DNA from: Pseudoxanthomonas gei
GTDB taxonomy: Bacteria; Pseudomonadota; Gammaproteobacteria; Xanthomonadales; Xanthomonadaceae
Reading direction: 5' to 3'
DNA: 64,000 nt
Assembly (NCBI RefSeq): GCF_010119615.1
Contig: NZ_QOVG01000009.1
Span: 117,838 to 181,837, forward strand
This document shows positions 18,131 to 25,726 of this stretch, piece by piece. Under the pieces are notes generated by a model that saw only the letters and a program-made list of their open reading frames with translations, was not told where the DNA came from and searched no databases. Within the stretch, counting starts at the first letter, position 1. Each line of letters opens with the position of its first letter. A program made the translations under genes and the position numbers.

Positions 18131-18140
18131 AGCGCTGTCA
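18127..18140. promoter_or_regulatory. LacI-family operator (perfect palindrome) before the GH30 gene
   Basis: The sequence tgacagcgctgtca is a perfect 14-nt palindrome with a central CG, matching known LacI-family operator shape and the site at 16629-16644. It lies 85 nt before the GH30 start. Confidence 0.8.
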
Positions 18141-18224
18141 CGAAACAGCAAGCAGGTCTGGTCCGACGCGCGGAATAGCGTCGGCCGGTCCGCATCCGCA
18201 GGTCGCCTTTCGCCGGGAACACTA

Positions 18225-19694
18225 ATGAAAAACCGATTCCTCTATCCGTCAGCAGTGGCGTTTGTTGCAATGATGGCAAGTGCTGGCCAGGCAACAGCGG
18301 CGGACAACACGGTGAAGAAATTCTCAAGCAGCGTAAAGGCCGTTGTCATCCATACCAGTGCGCAGGGCAGCGGGCAGCGCCTGGAACGCAGCAGGACCGT
18401 TACGTTGGCGGCGGGGCACAAGCTGGTCGAGTCGGAAACGTCCGTGTTCATCGATCCCGACCGGCACTACCAGTCGCTGCTGGGCATCGGTGGTGCCATC
18501 ACCGACTCCAGTGCCGAAGTGTTCGCCAAGCTGGATCCGCGGCGCCAGGCGGAGTTCCTGAAGGCGTACTACGACAAGGACAAGGGCATCGGCTATTCGC
18601 TGGCCCGCACCACCATCCACAGTTCCGATTTCAGCAGCGCCAGCTATACCTACATCAGGGAAGGCGACAAGGCCTTGACCAGTTTTTCCATAGATCACGA
18701 CCGCAAGGCCCGCATCCCGCTCATCAAGAGAGCCATCGCCGCCGCTGGCGGCAAGCTGACCCTGTTCGCCAGCCCCTGGAGTGCGCCGGCCTTCATGAAG
18801 ACCACCAACAACATGCTCAAGGGCGGTGCGCTGCTGCCCGAGTATGCCGATGCGTGGGCGCGCTATTTCACCCGCTTCATCGCTGCCTACGAACAGGAAG
18901 GCATCCCGATCTGGGGCATCACCGTGCAGAACGAGCCCATGGCCACGCAGACCTGGGAATCGATGCTGTACACGGCGGAAGAGGAGCGCGACTTCCTCAA
19001 GAACCATCTCGGTCCGACCATGCACAAGGCCGGCTATGCCGACAAGAAGATCATCGTCTGGGACCACAACCGCGACATGATCGCCTATCGCGCCAAGGTG
19101 ATCTTCGACGATCCGGAAGCATCGAAATACGCCTGGGGCATGGGCTTCCACTGGTATGAGACCTGGGCGGGCTTTGCCCCGATGTATGCCAACGTCGCCG
19201 CCGTGGCCGCCGCTTATCCCGACAAGCCGCTGTTGCTGACTGAAGCGGCCGTGGAGAAATTCGACCCCGCGCGCTACCAGTACTGGCCCAATGCCGAGCG
19301 CTACGGCAGCGCCATGATCAATGATTTCAACAGCGGCGCCGTGGGCTGGACCGACTGGAACATGCTGCTGGATGAAACCGGCGGCCCCAACCATGTCGGC
19401 AACCTGTGCTTTGCGCCCTTGCACGCGGATACGCGCACCGGCGAACTGATCTACACGCCCAGCTACTATTACATCGGCCACTTCTCCAGGTTCATCCGCC
19501 CCAACGCCCGGCGCGTGGGTGTGGCCAGCAGCCGCAGCACCCTGCTGGCCACCGCTTTTCTCAACGAGGACAACCAGCTGGCCACCGTGGTGATGAACCC
19601 GACCGACAAGGAAATCACCTACAACTTCTACGTGGGCCAGGAGTCTGCACGGGTCGGCATCCCCGCCCACGCGATCCAGACGCTGGTCTACTGA
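18225..19694 (+). CDS. Secreted GH30 family glycoside hydrolase
   Basis: A 489-residue enzyme with a signal peptide (MKNRFLYPSAVAFVAMMASAG). The GIGGAITDSSAEVF segment opens the GH30 (beta/alpha)8 barrel. Glu237 in TVQNEPMATQ is the acid/base catalyst after Asn, and Glu340 in PLLLTEAAVEKF is the nucleophile. The C-terminal part is the GH30 side beta-domain. Relatives include glucosylceramidase and beta-1,6-glucanase; a beta-glucan or similar substrate is plausible, but linkage cannot be fixed. The start at 18225 follows GGGAA. It is controlled by the operator just upstream and thus co-regulated with the TonB receptor. Confidence 0.92.
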   Translation: MKNRFLYPSAVAFVAMMASAGQATAADNTVKKFSSSVKAVVIHTSAQGSGQRLERSRTVTLAAGHKLVESETSVFIDPDRHYQSLLGIGGAITDSSAEVFAKLDPRRQAEFLKAYYDKDKGIGYSLARTTIHSSDFSSASYTYIREGDKALTSFSIDHDRKARIPLIKRAIAAAGGKLTLFASPWSAPAFMKTTNNMLKGGALLPEYADAWARYFTRFIAAYEQEGIPIWGITVQNEPMATQTWESMLYTAEEERDFLKNHLGPTMHKAGYADKKIIVWDHNRDMIAYRAKVIFDDPEASKYAWGMGFHWYETWAGFAPMYANVAAVAAAYPDKPLLLTEAAVEKFDPARYQYWPNAERYGSAMINDFNSGAVGWTDWNMLLDETGGPNHVGNLCFAPLHADTRTGELIYTPSYYYIGHFSRFIRPNARRVGVASSRSTLLATAFLNEDNQLATVVMNPTDKEITYNFYVGQESARVGIPAHAIQTLVY

Positions 19695-19748
19695 GCCGCC
19701 GCGCAAAAAAACGTGTGGTGCCCATAAGGCGCGTCCCGCTGCATCGGG

Positions 19749-21827
19749 TCAGCGAAGCGGACCGTCCTCGTTGCCGACGTGGAAGTGCCGCTTGAAGGGC
19801 ACGCCCGAAGGCACGTCCTGTTCCAGTTCGCGTGCATAGCGATGGCCTTCGTACACCGCATGCACGATCAGGCCCGGGGCCAGGGCGTCGCCAATGCAGC
19901 GGACGGAGCGGATTCCGGCCCCGTTCCATTCGGGCTCGCGCAGCAGCAGCCCGGCGTGCAGCTGATCGTCGGGCAGGCGCGAGGTGATGCTCACGACCGC
20001 GTCGCACTGCACATCGCTTTGCTTCCCGCTCCATACGTTTTCCAAGACCAAGGTCGTGCCCTGGAAGCGCTCGATGTTGTGCGACACGATCGGCTCGATT
20101 CCCAGCTCCGCCATGCGTACCCTGATGTGGCGATAGTCGAGCGTGTGCACGCTCCATGAGGCGACGGTGTCGTCGGCGGTCACGTAGGTCACATCGCAGC
20201 CCTGCCTGCGCAGGGCTTCGGCCAGCACGCTGGCCAGGTAGAAGTTGTCGTCGTCGAAGACCACCACGCGGCCCTGCGGCCAGCGGCCGTCCATCAGGTC
20301 GTCGGGGGTGAAGACGCGCTGGTTGCTTTCGAAGTCCGCGATACCCAGGCCATTGCTGCGTCCGAAACCATCGCGGCGCCAATGGCAGCCGGTGGACAGC
20401 ACCACATGCCCGGCGCCGAAATCGAGCACGTCCTGGACGGTCAGTGGCGAGTCCAGGTACACGCCGACGTTATCCATCTTGCCGATCTGGCCTACGCGCC
20501 AGTCACGCACGCGTGCCCATTCGGACAACCCGGGCAGGCGGGACTCGCGGGTCACCCGGCCGCCCAGTTCCCTGCGGGCCTCGGCCAGGCTCACGTCGTA
20601 ACCGCGTTGGCCCAGCGCACGCGTGGCCTCCAGTCCCGCCGGCCCGGCGCCGACCACCAGCACGCGCGAGGCGGAGCTGCGCGGCGCGATGGTCTCTGGA
20701 TGCCAGTCCTTGCGCCATTCCTCGCCCATGGTCGGGTTCTGGGTGCAGCGGATCGGCGAAATGGTCATGTCGCCGGAGACGCAGATGTTGCAGCCGATGC
20801 ATTCGCGTATATCGTCGATGCGTCCTTCCTCTATCTTCCTGGGCAGGAACGGATCGGCAATGGAAGGACGTGCGGCGCCGATCATGTCCAGCACGCCACG
20901 CCTGAGTTGGGAGACCATGGTGTCGGGCGAAGTGAAGCGGCCGACGCCGACCACGGGCCTGGTCGTGGTCTTCTTGACGAAATCGATGAAGGGTTCCTGC
21001 GCGCCTTCCGATGCGAAGCGCGAAGGCATCGAGTCGTTGTACCAGGCCGCCACGTTGACGTCCCACAGATCGGGAAGCTCCGCCAGCATGGCGACGATGT
21101 CCCGGGCCTCGTTCAACTCCACGCCCCCGGGGCCCAGCAGTTCCTCGGTAGCGAAGCGCAGGGCCACGGCGCAGGTATCGCCGATGGCATCGCGGGTGTC
21201 CTCCAACACCTCCCGCAACAGGCGCACGCGGTTCTCCAGCGAGCCGCCGTATTCGTCGGTGCGCTGGTTGCGACGGCGCTGCAGGAAGTGCATGGCCAGC
21301 GACAGGTCGTGGCCGGCGTATACGTAGATGATGTCCATGCCGGCACGCTTGCCACGGATCGCCGCCTCGCGATGCCAGCGCCGGTACTGGCGGATGTCGT
21401 GCAGGTTCATCGCGCGCGCCTGCGACGGATAACCGTATTTGGAAGGCTGGTGCGACGGCGCCAGCAGCACTTCGCGTGAATACAGGTTGGACGCGGTCGG
21501 GCCGTTGTGCGAAAGCTCCAGCGCGGCCAGCGCGCCATGGGCATGCACCTTGTCGCACATCAAAGCCAGCGCCGGGATGTCGCGGTCGTCCCACAGTCTT
21601 GCCTCCACGTAGGGGGTCAGGTCGCTGCTGGGGTGGATCTCGCATTCCTCGGTCGACACCACCGCCCAGCCACCTTCGGCCTTCACTTCGCGCATCGCCG
21701 CATGCGCCAGCGGCATGGCGTGACCCATGCCATTGCAATGAGGCACCTGGAAGAAGCGGTTCTTCGCCGTCACCGGTCCCAGTTTGATCGGGGTGAAAAG
21801 AAGGTCGTAGCGGGGATCGCGCGGCAT
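19749..21827 (-). CDS. Trimethylamine/dimethylglycine dehydrogenase-like iron-sulfur flavoprotein
   Basis: A 692-residue protein of the old-yellow-enzyme/TMADH type. The N-terminal FMN TIM barrel runs to about residue 330 and retains Tyr170 and His173 (YVYAGHD), matching the Tyr/His of the trimethylamine dehydrogenase active site. Cys343, 346, 349 and 361 (ECIGCNIC then RC) hold a 4Fe-4S cluster. GAGPAG at 393-398 starts the nucleotide-binding domains. Relatives oxidatively demethylate trimethylamine, dimethylglycine or N-methylproline; a 2,4-dienoyl-CoA reductase is the alternative, but the WDVNVAAWYNDSMPSRF block looks more like the amine group. The start lies 3 nt after the APC permease stop, so they form one transcript. 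Confidence 0.85.
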   Translation of the reverse strand: MPRDPRYDLLFTPIKLGPVTAKNRFFQVPHCNGMGHAMPLAHAAMREVKAEGGWAVVSTEECEIHPSSDLTPYVEARLWDDRDIPALALMCDKVHAHGALAALELSHNGPTASNLYSREVLLAPSHQPSKYGYPSQARAMNLHDIRQYRRWHREAAIRGKRAGMDIIYVYAGHDLSLAMHFLQRRRNQRTDEYGGSLENRVRLLREVLEDTRDAIGDTCAVALRFATEELLGPGGVELNEARDIVAMLAELPDLWDVNVAAWYNDSMPSRFASEGAQEPFIDFVKKTTTRPVVGVGRFTSPDTMVSQLRRGVLDMIGAARPSIADPFLPRKIEEGRIDDIRECIGCNICVSGDMTISPIRCTQNPTMGEEWRKDWHPETIAPRSSASRVLVVGAGPAGLEATRALGQRGYDVSLAEARRELGGRVTRESRLPGLSEWARVRDWRVGQIGKMDNVGVYLDSPLTVQDVLDFGAGHVVLSTGCHWRRDGFGRSNGLGIADFESNQRVFTPDDLMDGRWPQGRVVVFDDDNFYLASVLAEALRRQGCDVTYVTADDTVASWSVHTLDYRHIRVRMAELGIEPIVSHNIERFQGTTLVLENVWSGKQSDVQCDAVVSITSRLPDDQLHAGLLLREPEWNGAGIRSVRCIGDALAPGLIVHAVYEGHRYARELEQDVPSGVPFKRHFHVGNEDGPLR

Positions 21828-21830
21828 GGA

Positions 21831-23144
21831 TCAGGACCGCCGAAGCCGCTTGCGCAGCACCAGCATGAAAACGTAGAGCGGCAGTCCCGCCGCAGCCAAT
21901 ACCAGGGCCATCATGAAAGCCTCGTGCCCCATGCCGAAGAACGCGAAAATCGAGTAGGCCGTTCCCAGCACCGCGATCGACAGCAACCCGCGCACACCCT
22001 TGTCATCCAGGCGCTTGCCGCGTCTCCACAGCACAGCCAGTGCCAGCGAGCAGCACAGGTACAAGGGCAGGTTGGCGGCGGTGACCACTTGCGTCAGCAG
22101 GGTGAAGCCATTGACCAGCGACTTGCTGTAATTCATCAGGATCATGGCGCTGGCCAGCACGCCGGTGACGACCAGGGCCAAGGCCGGAGCGCCCTTGCGG
22201 TTGTTGCGCGACAGGAAGGCGGGCAGCACGCCGTTGTCGGCCATGGTGCGGGTCAGTTCACCCACCAGCAGGGTCCAGCCATTCAAGGCGCCCAGCCCGC
22301 TGACCACCACGAACACGGCCAGCCAGCGGCCCGTGCCTTCTCCAACGAAGCGGTCCATCAGCAGCGCAAAAGGCGCCGGCGCGTTGGCCAGCTCCTGCCC
22401 GGGCAAGAGCAGCATGGGTACGGTGGACACGACCAGGTAGATGGCGGCGGTGACCAGGGTGCCGACGATGGTGGCGCGTGGAATGGTGCGGCCCGGGTTG
22501 TCCACCTTGGAGGCTGGCACCGTTGCCGCTTCGATGCCAAGCATCGCGAACAGGGCGATGGTCGAGGCGGCCATGGAATCCTGCAGGGTGACCGGCCGGG
22601 CCGGCAGATGTGCAACGTAGGACTGCGGCGAGTCGACCAGCATCCACGCGCCGAGCACGGCGATGGCCAGCATCGGCAGCAGTTTCAGTGCGGTGGTCAC
22701 CAGCTGAACGCCGCCGCCAGTACGCACGCCCAACAGGTTGATGGAAACGAAGGTCCATAGCAGCGCCAGGGCGAACACCGAGGGCTGCAGGTGCGCCAGT
22801 TCCGGGAACGCGGCGCGGATGTAGGCGACCACGCCGGTGGCCAGGGCGGCATTGGTGATCCATATCGATACCCAGTAGCACCACATGGCGACGTAGGCGG
22901 GCAGCTCGCCCAGGGTGCTGCGCACGTAGCCGTAGGGCCCGTCGGCATTGGGCAGCTCCCGCGCCAGCCTGGCGAATACGCGCGCCAGTGCAATACAGCC
23001 GAACACGGTGATGCACCAGCCGACGGTGGCATTGAAACCGTAGGGCGCCAGCGACGCGGGCAGCAGGAAGATGCCCATGCCGATGGTATTGCCCACCACC
23101 AGCGCGGTGCAGGTCCAGAAGCCGATTTTCCTGGTGTCGTTCAT
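21831..23144 (-). CDS. APC-family amino acid permease (AdiC-like)
   Basis: A 437-residue inner-membrane transporter with 12 hydrophobic segments. VVGNTIGMGIFLLPASLA in the first segment is the substrate-binding unwound helix of APC-superfamily proteins, and the overall pattern resembles the arginine/agmatine and related cationic amino acid group (AdiC, YjeH, YjeM). The start at 23144 (MNDTRKIGF) has AGGA about 7 nt upstream and gives the usual short N-terminus. It probably brings the product of the peptidases, or a methylated amino acid, to the flavoprotein encoded 3 nt downstream. Confidence 0.88.
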   Translation of the reverse strand: MNDTRKIGFWTCTALVVGNTIGMGIFLLPASLAPYGFNATVGWCITVFGCIALARVFARLARELPNADGPYGYVRSTLGELPAYVAMWCYWVSIWITNAALATGVVAYIRAAFPELAHLQPSVFALALLWTFVSINLLGVRTGGGVQLVTTALKLLPMLAIAVLGAWMLVDSPQSYVAHLPARPVTLQDSMAASTIALFAMLGIEAATVPASKVDNPGRTIPRATIVGTLVTAAIYLVVSTVPMLLLPGQELANAPAPFALLMDRFVGEGTGRWLAVFVVVSGLGALNGWTLLVGELTRTMADNGVLPAFLSRNNRKGAPALALVVTGVLASAMILMNYSKSLVNGFTLLTQVVTAANLPLYLCCSLALAVLWRRGKRLDDKGVRGLLSIAVLGTAYSIFAFFGMGHEAFMMALVLAAAGLPLYVFMLVLRKRLRRS

Positions 23145-23280
23145 ATCAATCCTGCGGATATGTGGGTCATTCGTCATTGCCGCGGTTTTCAACAGCCGAA
23201 CGGCTGGTCAGGCGGGAACCCAGCGACTTCCGTGGTCGAAGCAAAGCCACTGGGTCTCCGCCTGCGCGGGATGACGTTCC

Positions 23281-23292
23281 GGGGGGGGGGGG
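23281..23292. repeat. Poly-G tract of 12 bases
   Basis: Twelve consecutive G residues lie in the 170-nt gap between the APC permease start and the amidohydrolase stop, just after a gcctgcgcgggatgacg element. Such a tract can slip in replication and could alter spacing or transcript structure between the two genes. It could also be a sequencing or assembly miscount. Confidence 0.9.
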
Positions 23293-23314
23293 AGCGCTCG
23301 AGCGACCGTCGACC

Positions 23315-24607
23315 TCACTCCAGGCCGATCCATTGTCCCTGCTTCACCACGCCCCTCACCCTGCGCAGGCATTCGATGTCCTGCAGCGGGTCGCACCCCA
23401 CTGCGACCAGGTCGGCGAACTTGCCCACTGCAATCGAGCCGAGATCCTTTTCCCTGTCGAGCAGCTGCGCTGAAACCAGGGTTGCCGACTGCAGGGCCTG
23501 CAACGGCGTCATCCCGTACTTGACCATGTAGGCGAACTGGCGTGCGTTGTCGCCGTGCGGGTAGACGCCGGAGTCGGTGCCGTAGGAGATCTTGACGCCT
23601 GCCTGCACGGCCTTGCGGAAGCCCTGGCGCTGGGCGTCGGTGGTCTGCAGGTTCTTGCGCAGGATCTCTTCCGACCATCCGTCCGCACGACCCACCGAAT
23701 CGATGTAGTCGCCGTTGTAGATGTCGGCATCCAGCCAGGTGCCGTGCTGCTTCATCAGGGCGATGGACTCGTCGTCCATCAGCGAGCCGTGTTCGATCGA
23801 GCGTGCCCCGGCGCGCACGGCACGCTTGATGCCTTCGGCGCCATGCGCATGGGCGGCAACGAACGTGCCACGCTTGCCGGCTTCCTCCACCGCGGCACGG
23901 ATCTGGGCCTCGGTGTACTCGGACTGGCCCGGTTCGGTGCCGGCGGCCAGCACGGCGCCCGTGGCGATGACCTTGATGAAATCCGCGCCGTGGTCAAGCA
24001 GGTAGTTCACATGCTCGCGGATTTCCGCCTCGTTATCGGACACACCGAGACGGAACTCAGGCGGGACCACGGTTCCCGCGGGCAGCCCGGTGATTTCGCC
24101 ACCGCCGCCGCTGATGGTGATGTAGGCGCCCGCGACGAACATGCGCGGTCCCGGCACCAGGCCGGCGTTGATGGCATCGCGCAGGATCACGTCGGACAGG
24201 CCCCGGAACACACCCACATCGCGCACGGTAGTGAAGCCGGCCTGCAGGGTCCTGCGCGCGTTGGCCGCGCCGATCAGCGCATCACGCCCCGGATTGCTTT
24301 TCAGGGGCGTGGCCGGATCGGCGTAGGGGCCTTCGTCGGCGATGTGCGTGTGCATGTCCATCAGCCCTGGCACCACCACCAGCGTGGACCAGTCGATCAC
24401 GCGTCCCTGGGCGGCGGCCTGGCTCCACGGCCCGATCGAAACGATCCTGCCGTCCTCCACGCCAATGGCCTGGTCGGCCAGCACCTTGCCGGTCTCGACA
24501 TCGACCAGCTGGCCGGCATGCACGGTCATGCGTTCAGCAGCGTGGCTCGCGAAAGGGAGCAGCGAGCAGGCGAGGGCGGCGGACAGGCAGGTGCTGCGCA
24601 GGTTCAT
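23315..24607 (-). CDS. Secreted metal-dependent amidohydrolase (Xaa-Pro dipeptidase-like)
   Basis: A 430-residue amidohydrolase with a signal peptide (MNLRSTCLSAALACSLLPFASHAA). PGLMDMHTHIAD gives metal ligands His86 and His88. FIKVIATGAV supplies the bridging Lys, AAHAHG and SIEHG the further histidines, and YGTDSG the catalytic Asp. This is the imidazolonepropionase-like subgroup whose characterised members are dipeptidases acting on Xaa-Pro or Xaa-Arg/Lys. The ATG overlaps the Rieske stop as ATGA, so the two are translationally coupled. Periplasmic or surface action on imported peptide is inferred. Confidence 0.88.
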   Translation of the reverse strand: MNLRSTCLSAALACSLLPFASHAAERMTVHAGQLVDVETGKVLADQAIGVEDGRIVSIGPWSQAAAQGRVIDWSTLVVVPGLMDMHTHIADEGPYADPATPLKSNPGRDALIGAANARRTLQAGFTTVRDVGVFRGLSDVILRDAINAGLVPGPRMFVAGAYITISGGGGEITGLPAGTVVPPEFRLGVSDNEAEIREHVNYLLDHGADFIKVIATGAVLAAGTEPGQSEYTEAQIRAAVEEAGKRGTFVAAHAHGAEGIKRAVRAGARSIEHGSLMDDESIALMKQHGTWLDADIYNGDYIDSVGRADGWSEEILRKNLQTTDAQRQGFRKAVQAGVKISYGTDSGVYPHGDNARQFAYMVKYGMTPLQALQSATLVSAQLLDREKDLGSIAVGKFADLVAVGCDPLQDIECLRRVRGVVKQGQWIGLE

Positions 24608-25674
24608 GGCGTGGTTCCGGCAAGGTCGGTGTAGGCGGCACGCAGCAGGTTCTGGAAATGCCAGACACCGCTTTCCCGTTTGGGGCACAGGCGGCCGGCT
24701 TCGTAGAAGCCCGAGGCCAGTCCCTTCTGCACCGCTTCGCAGATGGTCACGTCCTCGACCTGCACCTCGTCGCTGAAGGCCTGGTCGGCGGCGATGCGGG
24801 CCAGCGCCTGCGCGTCCTGCGCATAGTAGTAGTCGAACTCGACGCGGCAGCGGCCCGGGCCCAGCGGCAGGATGCGGTTGGTCTGCATCCGGCCCGGCAT
24901 GATGTTGAGCATCACGTTCGGGTACACGTGGTAGTAGAACGCCCGGCCTTCGCCGTAGAACTCGCCGCCGTCGCGCAACGGCGAGGACTGCAGCGAATGC
25001 CAGGGAAACAACTCGGTGTCGTAGGCGCGGTAGTCCAGCACCCGCGACAGGCCCGGGTGCACGTGCGGCAGGTGGTAGCCCTCGAGGAAGTTGTCGATAT
25101 AGACCTTCCAGTTGCAGTCGATGTCGTAGGAATCGCGGCGCAGGTAGCGCATGGCCGACAGGTCGATCGGCGCGATGCGTTCGACGATGCCGCCATAGAC
25201 CTCTTCGAACGCCGGCACCTGGTCGGTGAGCGCCACGAACACCAGTCCCTGCCATTGGTGCACGTGCAACGGCGGCAGTCGGATGTCCTCGACCCTGAAA
25301 TCCTGCGCCGCCTGCATCTCCGGGGCGCTGCGCAGCTGGCCTTCCAGGGTGTAGGTCCAGCCGTGGTACTTGCAGTGCAGGGCGCGCGCGCCCTTGCCAT
25401 TGCAAAGGGCCAGCGGCCCGGCGCGATGCCGGCAGACATTGGGGAAGGCGCGCAGCACGCCGTCCTGGCCGCGGATGACGATGACCGGTACTTCTCCGAT
25501 TTTCTCGACCACGTGGTCTCCCGGCTCGGCCAGCTGCGCGTGATGCGCCACCAGCTGCCAGCTGCGTGCGAATACCGCACGTTGTTCCATCGCCAGCATG
25601 TCCTCGCCGAAGTAGTAGCGCGCCGGCAGGGCGCTCGCCTGTTCGAGCTGCTGGGCCGCATCAACCTGCCGCAT
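24604..25674 (-). CDS. Rieske non-heme iron oxygenase, quaternary-amine type
   Basis: A 356-residue oxygenase alpha subunit. Cys81-x-His83 and Cys101-x2-His104 bind the 2Fe-2S Rieske cluster. CNWKVYIDNFLEGYHLPHVHP near 187-207 is the mononuclear iron site (His201 and His206). The residue before GYH is Glu198, where ring-hydroxylating dioxygenases normally have Asp; glutamate here is a feature of the group acting on quaternary amines such as carnitine, glycine betaine and choline. Demethylation or hydroxylation of a betaine is thus more likely than aromatic ring attack. No reductase partner gene is in the window. GGGAG lies 8 nt before the ATG. The aminopeptidase gene diverges 52 nt away. Confidence 0.88.
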   Translation of the reverse strand: MRQVDAAQQLEQASALPARYYFGEDMLAMEQRAVFARSWQLVAHHAQLAEPGDHVVEKIGEVPVIVIRGQDGVLRAFPNVCRHRAGPLALCNGKGARALHCKYHGWTYTLEGQLRSAPEMQAAQDFRVEDIRLPPLHVHQWQGLVFVALTDQVPAFEEVYGGIVERIAPIDLSAMRYLRRDSYDIDCNWKVYIDNFLEGYHLPHVHPGLSRVLDYRAYDTELFPWHSLQSSPLRDGGEFYGEGRAFYYHVYPNVMLNIMPGRMQTNRILPLGPGRCRVEFDYYYAQDAQALARIAADQAFSDEVQVEDVTICEAVQKGLASGFYEAGRLCPKRESGVWHFQNLLRAAYTDLAGTTP

Positions 25675-25726
25675 CGTGTACTCCCATGGTTGTAATCTTC
25701 AGGACCTGCCGACTCGTGGAGCGCGC

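Larger units (their letters stand above)
17848..18224. other. Divergent control region between lacI-type gene and GH30 gene
   Basis: A 377-nt non-coding stretch. Apart from the promoter and operator at 18102-18140 I see no gene in it. The regulator start and the GH30 start point away from each other, so promoters for both must lie here. Confidence 0.6.

Noticed and set aside
24604..25674. Aromatic ring-hydroxylating dioxygenase feeding the beta-ketoadipate genes
   Set aside because: The bridging residue is Glu rather than Asp, no small beta subunit, ferredoxin or ring-cleavage gene accompanies it, and the neighbour is a TMADH-like enzyme.
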